Shown: positions 1 through 14,595, numbered from the stretch's first letter. The stretch: 64,000 nt of DNA from Rachycentron canadum (GCA_038496675.1 CM076653.1:8927185-8991184), one strand, 5' to 3'. A program made the numbers and translations. The notes: generated by a model from the sequence alone, not told the origin.

Positions 1-3000
1 ATAGCCTGAGAGGTAGATTTAATATCCTTGTCTGACTCGATGTGAAAAGGCGACTCAACACTGCAACAATGCGGCATCTTGATGCAATAATCTCAAATTA
101 AGTCATGAATTATGTAAGGAAAAGTCATGAAGAAGAATTAATAATTCAATAGATAAATAATTTACAAAATAATCAAATAAATAAATAATGACACACCATA
201 AATAAAGCATCAGATTAAATCTTTCCACCAGGCAGCCTCATGCAAGAGGCAACACAAACAATAAAAAATGGAACCAGAGAGAAAGCTGTGCCCATTGTTT
301 TATAAGGTATAGGAGAATAAATTCTACTATAAATGTGATATTTAGCTTGTTTGACCCCACAGAGCTGGAAGATACTGACATTATGTGATTTGAGATCTTC
401 ACCCATTTCAAAATATATTTCATAAATAAATTAAATGTTTTTCTCAAATAAAAACAGAAAATAACGGCAACTTTGACGAAACTTAACCACATATTTTTCA
501 ATTTTACACCTAAACTCACCACCTCATGTTAAACCTGTAGCAGCTTACATGTGGCCACCGAGTGGAAACAAGCAGTAAACACTGATGTATCATCACCTTT
601 TAAGTCGGTGTGTTGAACTTGAGTTGTGTTTCTTGCCACCTAGCAAATCCACCTTTCAATCTCTCTCTTTTGGCTCTGTTTTGTTCTCCACCAACTTCCG
701 AGAAAGATCTCTGGCTCTTTGGTTGCTAAATACTCGACTGTGGTGCAGGTAGCATACACTGGGTTTTTATACCTTCTATTGAACCAAAGCAATAAAGTTG
801 TGGACTTAAATACTGAAACATTGAGCTTGTGGTATCTGCGATACATTTTTATATATACAACTGAACTAAATAAGTTATTTAATTTGAATAAGCACATAAA
901 TGGTAATTTATTGAAAGTCGTCTGATTTAATTCATGTTGTATTGCTTTTGTGTGAAGCTTTCTTTTACAACAGCGATGTGAGTAACTGTCACTTCAAGAG
1001 AAATAGGGTTTCTTGTCTTTGGAGCATTTGAGGAAAAGTTAACCATGGAGTCACATGTTTTTCTTACCATGATGCAGTGCAAGGATTTAAAGACATCAAC
1101 TTTGACTACTCCTGTAAGAAGATACTACAAAACTTTTCATAGCAGAGTCCTATGGATGTTTTCCTCTTCAAGTTCAAGCCAAGGCAATCAATGAACCTCA
1201 ACTCTGCAGAGCTGAAGGATGCAATGAGATGAACAGTCAGGCAACGGTGGGTTGTAACTGCGAGCTACACCTTTCATACACAAGAAATTATGTGATTGTT
1301 AATATTTTGAGAAAAGCAGCTTTAAATTGTATCTAAGTCATAACCATTTGTAAACCCAACCTTCTGTCTGGGTGGATAATCACAGCACTTTTGCCAAGAT
1401 CCCTGGTGAGATCCATAATTCTGAATTCCTCTCAGCATCTAAGTGGACAAATTAGTCCAGATTTTAATGATGTCAAAAAGCATCAACATGTTGGTCATAA
1501 TATACATGGAGAAGTCTGTGTTTAGGTCGTTTGGGCCTAAGGGCAGAAGTACATCCAAGTTCTGTTTATCTCAAATGGCGTTTACTTTGTCAGCCAGAGT
1601 TTGTGAAAATGCTGTGAAATTATACAATAGGCTTATACTGTGAAGACTTCTTAGTCCGTGTTGCTTTCTGCCCATTGAAGACATCAGTTTTCTCTGTGCC
1701 ATCTGCCTATCAAACTTACCCTATCAAGAAACAATCAACAGAACCATCTGCGGTCTAGTCACCAGTCCTGTTATCCCTCCAAACCAAATAATGACAAACT
1801 GCAAAAAGGCAGGGTGAGTAAGTCAGTGGTGTAGCTATCAAGGAAGGACGTCATCCAGCAGCAGAGCTCAATCAAACAGAAACACAGTGACAGAAAATAC
1901 TGTTTGAGTTCTCAGTCATAATATGAGCTTTTAAGAGACTTTATGAGGATTTAGATAGAATTTTAGAAGGTTAGTGGATAATGAAGGTCATTATGAACTG
2001 TTGATGTTATTTTTGGAAGAATTATAATATTGAAATGAATTTCATCTCTATCCTTTGATAACGAGGGACATTAAAGTTAAAAAGTGCGCAGGTAGTGTTT
2101 GACTTTGGATATTCTTTCAAACTGCTGCCTGGAAATCCAACAGCAGCTCTCTCAAGCCATTAAAATTCATTCACTCCCGGTGATTGCAAACAATGAGGAT
2201 CCAAAAGCGAAAAAAGAGGTGGCAGACACAAAGATTAATTAAAAAAAAGAAAAGCTGTACAATGGACACATGGATTGTTTCATTAGAAGCCAGTTGTGTG
2301 GCTGCAGAAATGCCAAGAAAATATGTATGAGGGTCCGGGGATGGACAGCGCTTAAGATAAAACAGTCGAAAAATGTGCAACAGACAAAACCAGGCAATGT
2401 GGAATGGAGGAGGCCCCTAATGAAGCCAGCTGGTCCTAGTCCAGACAGGCAGAGGAGGGGGAAGGATTGATAGAGGGAGAGACCCACGGGGGTGGGTGGA
2501 GAGAGAGAGAAAGAGAGGGGAAAAGGGAGTAAGACATGCAGGATGTATGGCCGCTCAGGCAGCTCTATTGTATCAGGAGGCACCAGTAGGTGTATTTCTT
2601 CCAAACTCTGCAGAAAAACCTAAAGCCATGCCAAACAGCACGTCTGCTAATCGTGCAGCAATTACTAGCCTAATAGATGTTTTTTTATTCCGCTTCTCAC
2701 CGCCTCACAGCCGCCATGTTGGGAGGCAGAGTTTCATTACAATAGTGATGAGGATGCAGAGCTCATTGGTTGATTTCCCTCTCCCACCACAGCGATCTTA
2801 TCCAGTCGCTTAAACTACCCAATAGTTTGTAACCCAGTCTTGGTGCAGTGGTCCAACCTACTCTTGGAGAACCACCATACCTCCTCTGTAGCTGTGTGTG
2901 CGCCCCATCATGCTGCCTGAATGCACACAAGCAGATCAAACATGGAGGGTGATTTTTTTTTGTGGTGTGATATGCATGAACTGCTGCTGATGCTCCCTTT

Positions 3001-3105
3001 CTGTCAGATATAAAAAAATGTGATGTTTCTACATCGATCTTAACAAGAGCTGTTTGCTTTTCTTTCCTAATTCTTCTTCTTTCCTAATTCAGTTTGCTCG
3101 CTTTA
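1..3105. other. intergenic, no gene recognised
   Basis: AT-rich sequence with only short open frames that have no recognisable domain, codon bias or splice context. About 2480-2530 is purine-rich (GA/GGGA simple sequence). Nothing else can be supported here. Confidence 0.7.
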
Positions 3106-3475
3106 ATGGGGTAAGCCGACACCTTGGGAAATACACCTACTTGTTGAGAGTTAGATAAGAAGGTTGATACCACTTGTGCATGCACTTATGCAATAAGTAT
3201 TAAGGTACTGCCAGCAGACGTTAGTTTAGCTTAGCATAAAAGAAGGAAGGGGGGGCAGCTAACCTGCCTCTGTCCAATGCTAACAAAATCTACCTCCCTT
3301 CACCTCTAAACTCACCAATTAACACATTATTTCTTGGGCAGAAGCAGGAAAACTCTAAATCTGTCACACAACCTCCAGTAAAATGATGAATTGTCATTTT
3401 TAGTCAGTTTTTTGTAAACATTACAGTGGACAGAGCCAGTTTCCTCCTGCTTTTGTTTAAGCTAAGCTAAGCATA
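3106..3475. repeat. hairpin-type (foldback) MITE-like teleost repeat, right arm truncated
   Basis: The two halves are inverted copies of each other. ctgcctctgtcca (3264-3276) pairs with tggacagagccag (3427-3439) with one mismatch, and the core ttagcttagc near 3226-3235 pairs perfectly with gctaagctaa near 3459-3471. The left flank, cttgggaaatacacctact then gagagttagataagaagg, matches a long-palindrome element I know to be common in percomorph fish. The right arm stops soon after gctaagctaagca, so the copy is incomplete. It has no coding capacity. Confidence 0.6.
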
Positions 3476-6400
3476 CGTACTTAGTGCAGAGGCATGACAG
3501 GTCATAGTAATCGTGACAGGAGGAAAGTGACGTTTATAGAGCGGCAAAGTCCACATCAGGGGGAGGTTGGGGGGGGGTGGATGGGTCAACAAAACACGGG
3601 AGAGTAGCCGTTCATCTTGTTATTACTGTAACCATGACAACAAAGATTGTCCAATGTTGAGGAAGCACTTACTTTAAAGAAAATCACCATCTTTTCATGA
3701 ACCTGACCAAGTAATTTTAAAGCCTAAACTCAACCAAGCCATGGCCGTTATTTTAGTAATCATGGCGACAAAGGTAGATACGCCGCTCTCTCTCTCTCTC
3801 TCTCTGTGTTTGGCATCGTAACCATAACCATGTGCAATGTACCTGCCCCAACAGCAGCAGCTGCTATTTCAGCAGCCACTCCTATGGGTGGTATCAAAAA
3901 AAAGCAACCTATATGGTTGTTCAGGTTGGAGCACAGGTCGAAGAAAAGCATGTCATTTAAATGAAATGTATATTTCAAGCTCCACAAAGCTCAATAACCT
4001 CTGAGGAAACGTCACTGAAAAAATAAAACACAATCTTCCAACCTGTAAACATTTTATTAGAGCTACTGGATGTAAATCTTCAAAAGCTGATCTTTTTAGG
4101 AATAAATACATATCCTCTTGTCTCGTCTTCTTGTGTTTCTGTGTGATTAATTTTAGAAACATATTGTAGTATTAATAGTAACTTGCTGTACTGTATGTGT
4201 GCGTTGTGCACTGGGAAATCTGGGGCACAGAAAACCACATTCAAAGTGTCACTCTAAGATAAGAAAAATAACACAAATGCTAAAAAAGAAAGTTAGATAA
4301 AATAACTCGTGAGCACAGACCAGCATACAACTGGAATATTCAGAATTTACAGAACATAAACTATCAACATTAGCTCCATTAGCATTGGAAATGTTATGAT
4401 CCAGCTGATTTAAACTACATTTTAATCAACTGACTCCTATAACACACAATTAAAGATGACTTGATCTACATATACTGGTTTAATCATATCCTAGTTGTGG
4501 TTTTATATCTGGTTATTTCTTCTTAAATCTGTATGCTCAGTGGCTGAAGAGGTTGCGGGCTCCACCTGTGATCCACGTTTACAATGAACCGCGTTCACAA
4601 GATGTCACCTCTGGGCACCTTTCCGTTCCACAAAAAGCCAAGTGTAATGAGTAAAGAAAAGTAAAGACGACCATCCTGAAGAGATTCAATCCCGAGAGGG
4701 GAAAGAGACGTTAACCACTTTTAGTGATCACAGCATTCAGCTCCCTTCTCAGCCATTACAGGCTCATAACTCTTTACAACTTTTGCAGGATTTAGGGACC
4801 TTTTGCTCTGAAGGAACCTGTGGTCCCTGAGCAGCACTTGAGGTTTTTTGTTTCTAATGCTTAAATTCTGTTTAAAAAGGTCTAAAAGTGCCCTGCACTG
4901 CCCTCCCCTTTACTTTATGTAGCATAGCAGAGGTTTAAAATATTGATTTATTCAATCCTTGCCTGATATTTTGGTCAAATTATCCAATGTATTGATGCAA
5001 CTTAAACACAGCATCAGTTTGGGGGCAAAAGTTGGTTATTAAAACTCAGCATCTTTGTAACAATGTGAACCTCCTCTACTCTTTCTAAAGGGGGCAGAAG
5101 AGTCAGAACCAATTCAGACATTTATTGTATTATAATGCACAAACATGTTCATTTAAATCTGTTACTTGACTGCCGATGTGTTCTGGAAAACAGCTCAGAT
5201 CAGCCATATTAAATGTCACCGATGTGGCACCAGTCACATCTTTGGCTCCCCTGTGATGCAGTTTGATGTCCAAGTGTCTGAAGCTCGTGGCTGCAGGATG
5301 ACTCAGCTCACACATCTGATATTAACTCACTCTCTTGTGCAAATAGAGAAAAACAATATGAAACAGCGGCTCAGCGAGCCACAACATTTCAGGTTTTAAA
5401 CACACATTATTCTTATCACAATAATATAATAATAGCATTCATTCCACACTTAGCTCCTGTGCTCAACCTGACCAAAATATTATTAGTTAAAAACATTTGT
5501 TTTTTTTTAAATATTTCTTATTTAAAAAATATCTTCTTATTTATTTCATGTTTCCAAAGCAATTACGGGATGTGTCACTATTAAATTGAGTTAGCTAATA
5601 CCAGCACTAGATTTTATATTTAATTCTACTGTTTGCGGTGTGGAGTGTATCCATAGTTATAGATCAACACCAATGATGAAAACTTCACATGATGAATTTC
5701 CTTTGTCTTTGTCTTTTTCCCTGCCCCTAATGAGATGAAAATGTTTGATTTATGGCAGTCACAGGCCAACACAGAAAGGTGTGAGGGCTGTGATTTCTCC
5801 TCCTCGGTATAAGACTGATCACTTCATAGATGAAACGTATTTCTGTCTGTTTCAGCACAGAATTAACATGACAATCAACATCTTTTCTGAGTCAAAGTAC
5901 TTTATGTTTGGCTGTTGCTTCAGTTTGCTGATGTCAAGACTCCTAAATGTTTTTAGGTTCACTGGTGTTTGATCGTAGAGGCAATGACAAAATCAACCAA
6001 AGTTGCTGCTGAGAGTAAATCAAAACAAGCACTTGAAGAGAATGTAGAAATGATCTCCTGTAGGTTATCGACTGCTCCATGGGTTCATACCTTTAACAGA
6101 CATTTTTCATTTTATAATCTCTGCAATTGTCTCCATAATGTCTGCAGAACAATTACACTTAAAAAAGTTCAATCTAAAACCCACTATGCTTAATGTCTAA
6201 ACCTGACACCAACTGAGATTCAAAGAGGATGCCATTACATTATTTAGGGCTAATTTTTTTTTTTTTTTTTTTGAAGCCGTGTTATTGTTTTCGTGGGGGA
6301 GGGTTCAGAGAACCAAATGTAAATATGAGGCATCCTGGTAGATTTAGTGGAGTTATTGGCTTTGCAAATGTTTGAATAACTCCTCAAACACTTCCTGCTC

Positions 6401-7189
6401 TCCACGGGCTTCGGCGTCTCATCGCAGCTTTGGAGCTAAGTGATCGTTTGGCTAAATGAGGAGCCTCTGTCTCCACATGTTTGTGGGAGCTGTAATGACA
6501 CCGTACTCTCAGCAGGCTTGTGCAACACTGCACTGGAGAATGAGGAAGACTGCTGGGCCTCTGGCTTGCCATGGCCCTGACTCATTCCTGTCCTCCTATG
6601 GACCCATTACTCTGCTCAGTGGTGATGCTGAAGCAGCAGTGCTGCCTCTTCCTATGGACCCATTAGTCTACTGCACGCAGACAGAAAAAAACTGCAATGA
6701 TGTGAATTCCAGATGCTGCAAGATGGTTCAAATCCTGCTTTTTCAGGGTAACAGATATTTTGCATTTGGCTGTAAATGACTGCTAACCATGGCAAGAATA
6801 AATATAGACATAAGAGACAACAAGGGGGTTTAAATGTGATGGCCACAAGTACAGCAAATAGATTGTTTACACCAGCCTTACAGGGAACATTTAACATCTC
6901 ATTTTGGTTCAGCAATTCCAAGTAAATGGGCAAAGACTGTAAAAATGGCACTTCTTTATGTGGTCCTCCAGATGAAGAAAAAAGATATTCTACATATTTT
7001 CACCAGCGATGTGCCGCAGGGTGTCCAACATAGATGCAGAATATCAAAGGGCTCCTTCAATCTAAATGTCACGTCCCTGAAGAATTAACTGTCCCTGAAT
7101 TTACAAGTTAAGCAACTTGTTTGTATGTACTGGCTTCTACAAATCACAGGTTTTTGTGCTTAATGTGCTTTGTTTTAAGCTTTACAAGA
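3476..7189. other. intergenic; minor repeats only
   Basis: About 3500-3780 contains phrases such as gaacctgaccaagtaatttt and caaccaagccatggccgtta, typical of another low-complexity teleost repeat, plus a G-rich run near 3557-3580. A CT microsatellite lies at 3786-3805. From 4000 to 6590 I see nothing beyond AT-rich DNA and a T run near 6250-6272. A 16-base direct repeat tcctatggacccatta occurs at 6594-6609 and 6650-6665 (56-base period). No gene is supported. Confidence 0.6.
3786..3805 (+). repeat. (CT)10 microsatellite
   Basis: Uninterrupted CT dinucleotides. Confidence 0.9.
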
Positions 7190-7720
7190 TAGTGACAGGC
7201 ATGTTATTAGCTCTGTGAGGCCGTGCTCAGGACCAGCAGCACTTTGAGCTAACTGCTCATGTCACAGTGGTAACCTGTTGATGTTTAGCGTCTTTACCAT
7301 GTTCACTATTTTAGTTTAGCATGTTAATGCGTAAATACCATACACTAGAGCTGAGGCAGACAGGAATGTCATCACCCTAACACCCTAACACTAAGATGAC
7401 ACTGCAACTAACTTTTCTTTTCCTAAGATGGAGACGTTGTGGAGGTTTTTACCAGCAGCAGAATTATTCACTGAGGTGTCCTGATGTCCATAACCAACGG
7501 ACCAGGGGATTAAAACTGGTACAAACACTGAAGAAAGTTAAAAATCATGTATTTCTTTAGGTTTGAAACCTGCTGGGTGCATTTGTAATAAATTAAAATG
7601 TACTTATAACTCAAAAAATATATAACTGTTCACAGTTCACACGAAATTATAAATGTCACCCTCATGAAACATCGTACTAATCCACTGAGGATATTTTGAG
7701 ATATTTCAGTGAGAACGGAC
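7190..7720 (+). repeat. decayed teleost interspersed repeat
   Basis: Contains ctgtgaggccgtgctcagga, ctttaccatgttcactattt then tagtttagcatgttaatgc, agctgaggcagacaggaatg and, toward the right, ttttgagatatttcagtgag. These phrases in this order are characteristic of an abundant fish repeat (gctagcatgctaacatg-type body, end with gagatatttcag). There is no second copy in this window to confirm it. The identification is from memory of the family and cannot be checked here. Confidence 0.45.
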
Positions 7721-8953
7721 TGATGTCGTCATACCTATGCACATACAGTTCACAGACAATAAAGATTTTCTTTTTTTCTTTGTCTTTAGTGACAGGAATA
7801 AATATAAATATAAAAACTAAAAAAAAGGGAGGGGGGGTCTTTAGATTGTAGAAAGTGCACAAATTAATTTTGGAAAAATTAAACCCCCAAAAAAAAGAGA
7901 AAAAAAAAAAAAATCAACAAATCGCTTGTGATCAGTGTTTCTAATAATGAATAGAAGAGGTCCCTGGGCCCCTGAGCTAAAAACCAGCGAACAAAAGCTT
8001 TAATCTGCACTTTCACTAGGCAACCAAACCCACAGCTGCTTCTGTGGCAAATAATCCTGAAACTGCTTTTTGTGGAGTTGAACTGTAACACACTTGTGGA
8101 CCAGTAAAATGTGAGTGACGATGGACGCACAAAGCTGTTTTGTTCTGGGGTTTTTTTCTGTCTGTTTTTCCAGATGTGTGGCCTAAAGTACGACGACTCC
8201 TTTCCTCCAATCGATCAGTGAACAATTGATCACTACCAACGTCACCAATGTTACCAAACTCTCCGACATCCTTCAGCTTTTGCATTCAAATCTGTGCTTA
8301 GATCCATCATGTATTATTGTTACAGACATACAGTGCAGATGTATTATTTATTTGATATTTATAAGTGCCTCGTTGTAAGGTTGATTTTTTTTTACAGTGA
8401 ATGTAAATAAAATTGTCTGGTGAAAAACAAACTTGAAAATTGACTCCAAAAGCCTCTGCGTTTCATAAAAAGTTGCAAAAGTTGTCGAGATGAGATTCAG
8501 CATTGTTGCCAAAAAGACGAGACTTTTAAAATTAAAGCACTGGCCATCAAACCATGCAGCCAAGCATTAAACAAAAGATGACACTTTCTGAGGCGCCTTT
8601 ATGATTTGAGGAAAATTCGAAGTAATTCTTTATTGTACATGTGAAATTATTTTCACCAAACAACCCATCATCACAAAGAAGAAAAAAAGTTACAAAACAA
8701 AGCAAATAAATCGTTTTTTTTTTTCATTTCCTGTAAGGAGGACAATAAACGTTCATTTGCAAAATTGACCATAAACAATAGAAATAAACAACAATGCAAA
8801 AATGTCTGATGACGAATGCTGCCAAGACAGAACAAGATGCACTGACAACAACAGGGAGAAGGCATTGTCTGATTGTCTGTGGATCAGGCGAGTGTTCCTC
8901 AGTCATCAGCTACAGAAAATCATTTGTTTCATAGGAGGGAGAGAGAAAAACAC

Positions 8954-8978
8954 AGAGAGAGAGAGAGAGAGAGAGAGA
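8954..8978 (+). repeat. (AG)12 microsatellite
   Basis: Uninterrupted AG dinucleotides. Confidence 0.9.
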
Positions 8979-9180
8979 TTGTCCTGAGGGATGAAGGAGT
9001 CAAAGGGCTTTGTTTGCCCAGAGCTGCTGTGACGCCCCGGTGAGGGAGCTGGGCGTGTCCACCGGCCCACCTGGGAGGTTATATTTTCAGGCTAGGGGGC
9101 CAAAAAGGAAAAACCCTCAGGGTCTCAATAAGACACATCACGTCATAGAGAGAGCAACAGCTCTGGCTCTGGCATCACCC

Positions 9181-9208
9181 GGGGGGAGGGAGGGGGGAAG
9201 GGGGGGGG
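9181..9208 (+). repeat. G-run block with quadruplex potential
   Basis: Five or more runs of three to nine G separated by single A or AA, fitting the G3+N1-7 pattern for an intramolecular G-quadruplex on the plus strand. Confidence 0.6.
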
Positions 9209-12200
9209 CGACGACAGACTGTGTCAATCAGGTGTTGAATTGATAGATGCTTAAAGCTTCCCTTGGCAAAATTTTACCTGAGAATACGCCTCTCTTATCA
9301 GCCTGAAGCACAAAGCAGGAGCTGCAGCAAAGGAGAGCATCACATCCCTAACCAGCCGAGGCACCCGTGACTTCTCTTATTTACCTAAATTGAATTCTGG
9401 TGTTGGATATGGACACTTCTCTACCAACAGGAAGTGACTAAAGAAACTTCTAAAGAGCTAACTGAGGGCTCTGTCCAAAGAAACCTGAATGTTTGTTTTC
9501 TTATGAAGCATCACAGACGGATTGAGGTGGAATTAATGAGCACATTTTCTGTTGTGCACTGACAGTAAAGGGATTCTTGGGATTGAAGTCTTAAACCAAA
9601 GATAGACAACCAAAGATGTGGCCCACCAAAAAAAAAAAAAAAAATCACAACGAAGGTAGTGATCAAATATAACACACAACTCTTACCCAACAACAAACTT
9701 ATAGCAGAATGTAGAATACGCCTCCAACAAAACATGACTCTGCAGTCTCTCGAGTGATGCTCAAATTATATTATTTATTCAACGTTGAGGCAATATGGTC
9801 ACACACACACAAAAAAAAAAAACAAGCCTTTCAGCATCTTCCGATTCCTCCTTCCTTTGCTCGCTGTGCCTCATGTTTGGTAACATGAAAGGAGGGAAGC
9901 CGCCCGTCTCCCTGCGGAACAGTAACATCTCTATTTGTCATCCCCGGGGACCGGCACTTGTCAACGTGCGGCTCTACAGAGATAGATCCTTTCTCTGACT
10001 CTGAGGGAAATCACCTCGTTTGTTTTGTGTCAATCCACTCAAATCCTACAGCGCTATTGTGCTCCGCCTGCCTCGGCCCTCCCCTGCTCTCCCCAGAGAG
10101 TACAGGCCACATTATTTCTGTCTTCATGCGAGAAAGGTCAGCTTAACAATACGGTGCAATAGCATTTACACACCTTTTTATAATGCAAAGCAGTAATTAC
10201 TTCAGATTTAAATTTACACCATTGCCGCAGAAAATGCCACTGAATGGCTGAAAGGAATCCAGTGAGGTCATACATCAGGAAGTCTCAACGCAGAGTCAAA
10301 CAACAATTAAATCACTGCTGTAAATCAGCGCTTTAGGTTTGAGAGACCATTGAAACAACAGACCTGTTAGTCAGTTTCCAGTCTGTGAAGTGAAATGCCC
10401 CAAATTAACTGTATTAATTGATTTTTTTGGCCACTCGGGGGCAGTAGAACAAGCTGTTAGCACAACATTGACATGTTATCACGTTGAAAAGCTCTTACAG
10501 CAAACGTGCAAGGAAACAGTTGCCATTTTACACATCCATCAGACATGGAGCGACATTAGCATCAGCTTAGACTCAGGGTTCTGGCAATCAGACAGATTTA
10601 AGTCCAATATTCACTCTCATTTTATCTCTGTTATGGTGTTCACTGGCTGTTCAGCTGCTTAATTTCAGTTTATCAACTTTCTGGCTGAAAACAGTTGCCT
10701 GCTGGGACTGTAACTGCAGCAACAGTGAAGCTAAAGCGTAAAACCAAAACAGCAAGTTAAAAGACTCTAAAGTGGTTTGTAGTGCTGAAGGGAGGCTGCT
10801 AAGTACACTGATTATTCTCTGTGGGTTTCAACACAGTGAGGGACTTCTTTCACATTACACATAAATAATACTGATTAGTGCAACTTCTTACTTATTGTGC
10901 TCTGTGTAGCATATTTCATTTAATATCCTTAAATTTCCCTTGCTCCCTGTATGTGTTTTTTCTATGACTGATTGAATCTACAACCTGTATTTCCCACATC
11001 ATTAAACAGGTTTTTCCTCTTGCTTTACAGCGCTGATACCTCAACCTGGATTCGGTTCAGCTTCAGCAACCAATGGTTTCATTATACGTACAACATACAA
11101 CATTCAATAGCTTATATGTAAGCAATACACTTACTTATAGATAGATAGATAGACCACAAAGTTAAAGATAAAGCCCCTTTACAATGTCCGATTGTGGGCT
11201 GTCTGAGACAAAAGTCAACAATTGTGAGAGAAAAGCGTGAAAAGTTTGACACACGTCGACTGACGAATGATTTCAAATTTTGTCGAGCAAAAACAGCATC
11301 AAGTTTCTCAAAGTGTCACTGCTGCTACAAAAGACCACACTGTAAATCCCATATTTAAATAAAGTTTAGGGATAAAAGCACAGACCTTTCCCCTGCCATG
11401 ACAGGGTCCATACTCCCCTCCTTTTCCTCTTTCCTTTAGGTTTTTCGATACGTAGGAACCTCAGCACTGTGGCTCATTATTATTCTTTTGCACCATTTTC
11501 AAAATGATGTGGTGAAATGATGACTTGCCTCTGCCATATGCTCTTTGGAGTGTTTGAACTCACCAGGTCTTGTTACATACCTCAGTCTGACACAGATTCA
11601 TCCTGCACAGTGTGACATACAGTAAATTTAGATTATCTCAGTGTAATGGCTCCTTTAGTGGCTGCAGGACTAGTAAGTTAACCTCACAAAAACATCTTCA
11701 GACATCATTAAATCAGACCCTTGAGATCTGATTGACATCAACATACTGTACGCTCATGCCAGTTTAAAAGCCTGTACAGTACAGTAGAATATGTACTGCT
11801 CATGTTGACGGTATGTAGCGACACAAACTACACGAGACACCTCCAGCAGAAATAATAAGCATTGTGGAGCAGTGTACTGAAACAGGTGCAAAGACGCCCA
11901 CTTTTTCCTCCCCCATCCCTGACGAGCCCCCATATCACACACAGATGTTTCCCATCAAAGGCACCCACAAACCTCTCCACCCCGAGTATGTAAACCAAGA
12001 TAAAGACCCATTCAAACAGAGGGACTCTGCTAACTGTACCTTGCTATTGAGCTTTTCTTTCTTTTACAATACACACTTCAAGCCTGGGAGCTGCTTCTGT
12101 TTTGTTTTTTTTTTTTCCTCCTTCATCTGTGGGGTCACATATGCTTCGGCGCCATGAGCGAAACATGTAGGTAGGACGTCTGTGATAGGCATTTGTAAAT

Positions 12201-12289
12201 TGACAAGAAAAAGGGATAATACCAGAGTGGTATTTGGATGCGGCGGGGAAAAAAGCGAATGATTGAATAACAGTAATTAAAGCAGTTAT

Positions 12290-12560
12290 TCGTTCGGCGA
12301 GCACCTGCATGAGGGATGATATTGCTCCTTAATTCAGCTCAGTTTAACTTCTCTCAGCCGGTGGTTCCAGCATCGCCTCATTAATCGCTGATTGGCATCG
12401 AGCTGTTCACAGGAACAAACTGTTTACTCTGTCTTGCCTGCTTTCTCTGGGCTGCACGCGGCGACGGCCTCCCTCTCAAATGCAACATCAAGGCCTATTG
12501 TACTGAATGAGGCGAGTACGGCGCTTTTTACATCTTATGTTCTTATGATCCTATGTGGAC
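12290..12560. promoter_or_regulatory. candidate conserved non-coding element
   Basis: Repeat-free, balanced base composition, with intact-looking motifs such as cctcattaatcgctgattgg and ctccttaattcagctcag. It is flanked by lower-complexity DNA. This is the texture of vertebrate enhancers in gene deserts, but conservation cannot be tested here. Confidence 0.25.
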
Positions 12561-14594
12561 TTACGCGATAAGGCTGATTCATATACACATACATCCCAGC
12601 AAAATGGGATGTACTGCTGCACAATCAAACAGTATATTCCACCTGTTATTTTTTGTTAAGTTTTGGGTGAAGAGGGGTGTTTATTAAAGGGTACGACCTC
12701 CCCAGGGGGCTACAGCTGCGGTAGAAAGGTTTTCATCACTTAATAGCAGAGGAAAAACTTTGGAGCTACATCACCGATGCTACTGTAACACAAAGATTTT
12801 ACTCTTAGGTTGTGGTGACTGTGTGCAAAGTGTTTGGACCCCTGTGAAACAGAGGATATAATGGTGAATACAGATGTGGCTTAAATCGCTCATTGGACTT
12901 TCTTGGCTTCACACAAGTTGTGAGTTTTTGTTTTGTTTTTTTTCCTTTTGCTGCACTAATCAGTCTTTGTGGGTAAATCACTTCGGTGATGTGAAAGCTG
13001 TTGGTCATAGTGACAAACATACAGGGAACACCAAAATCTGCAGTTCCCCTTACTTTGCGTTTTAATGTGTCTCAACTTCAGAGACTAACTAGTTGTGGAG
13101 CATTTATTCATCTGTAGAGTTGGTGGGTACCAAAACTGAGCTAATAGGATATAAAATGTTAGACTTATAACTATGAGTGGGCGCAAACACTTCTCAGATT
13201 AATACTCATATTAGACTGTGCCTGGTGAATCTGTAAATGTGCAACTGTTTAGATTTAGGAACTTTACAAGACCATTCAAACAATTGTGAACTGACGCTCC
13301 CCCTAACAGGCCAAAGAAACTCTACTACTTATATATTTTATCTGTATTCGCATGTATTTTCAGAAAGGACAAATTAGAGGTAAAGCATGAATAGATAAGT
13401 ACATTGAATATTGAATGCAGATGCTTGAATTCAGTTCACACTGACTCAGACATGAGGGAATATATTTGGTTTTCATTCATCCAGAGGACGAAGATACGAC
13501 AACAAGCACTGGAGCTGTTGTGGAGGATCGCAACACCTTATCAGTCAAATTAGTTTCCAGAGCAGACTTAAATACAGCCTGAACTGGCCAATTATGAACA
13601 GAACAACGGCCTAAAAGGTTAGCTAGGCCATAAAGACCTAACTCTTTCCAAGCTCTCTATTTTTAGCTTATTTAAAAATCATCTAATGGCGACTGCCTTC
13701 ATAATTTTGTTGGTCTGTGAATCTCTTAGAGAGTATAACATCTATGAGACAGTAAAAAGGCCAGTGAAACAGGCTTATTTATTGTTTTATTGTTTCCATT
13801 GTTTTTACCTCTATACATGCTTTCCACAGAAAATAAGCTTCCTCACACGCATGAATGCAAATAATGCGTGGGGACCTTGCGAGGGCAAACCTCCCAGTCC
13901 TCCTACCTCAACCACACCTGCCAGTCAACATAAAGGGAGGTCAAATCCCGAAAGGCATCAGTGTCCTACAGGCAAAGAAAAACAATCAAATGTATGTGAG
14001 AGGGATTCGGGGGTGGGAAGCTATACATAAGTTATACATTCGCCAATATATCACAACACAACCGAGTGAACTGACAATTATAATGAAAAGAGAACCTGTA
14101 ATTATCTCTTTGAGAATTAGAACTTCGACTGATGGGGAATAATAGATGGTTGTGATCGTGCGGCCGCATCGTTGTTTGTCTGCTCGCTACTGCAACTTAT
14201 AAATAGTAAATTAATAGTTTGAGTTCGCTCGCTTTACTTGGTTAACAGATGTCGACGGATGCTTCATGTCTTTCAAACACCTTCCACTGGATTGAAAAAT
14301 AACGAAAGCCTGGTCAGATGTTTCTGTTGATTAAATGTGAACAGGGTCAAATACAAACGCTCCTATTTTCGCCAAGAGTTCCCTTTATTTTATGTGACTG
14401 TCAGTGTTTTCTTAAAAAGCAAATGTTGGAAGTTTTCATTGTCAACAAACATAACTTTAATTGCAATTCGACATTTCTCCCAATTTTTTTGTGTATTTTG
14501 TGTCACTAAACCTGCAACTAGCCATTAGCAAGTAAACAACTCATTAGTCCAGTGGAAACAATCCCACCTCTGTGTTAGCATAAAACCAATATGC

Positions 14595-14595
<1 letters not shown>

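Larger units (their letters stand above)
7721..12289. other. intergenic; simple repeats, G-rich block
   Basis: A-rich and G-rich simple sequence at 7818-7915, an AG microsatellite at 8954-8978, and a G-run block at 9181-9208. A purine-to-coding-like stretch at 9010-9240 has no recognisable protein. An A run occurs at 9628-9645, CA then A runs near 9800-9823, and a short TAGA tetranucleotide at 11138-11153. Open frames up to 97 codons are present but unconvincing. Confidence 0.6.

Noticed and set aside
6594..6665. 16-base direct repeat tcctatggacccatta as a minisatellite
   Set aside because: Only two copies and the intervening sequence is not repeated; probably a small local duplication.
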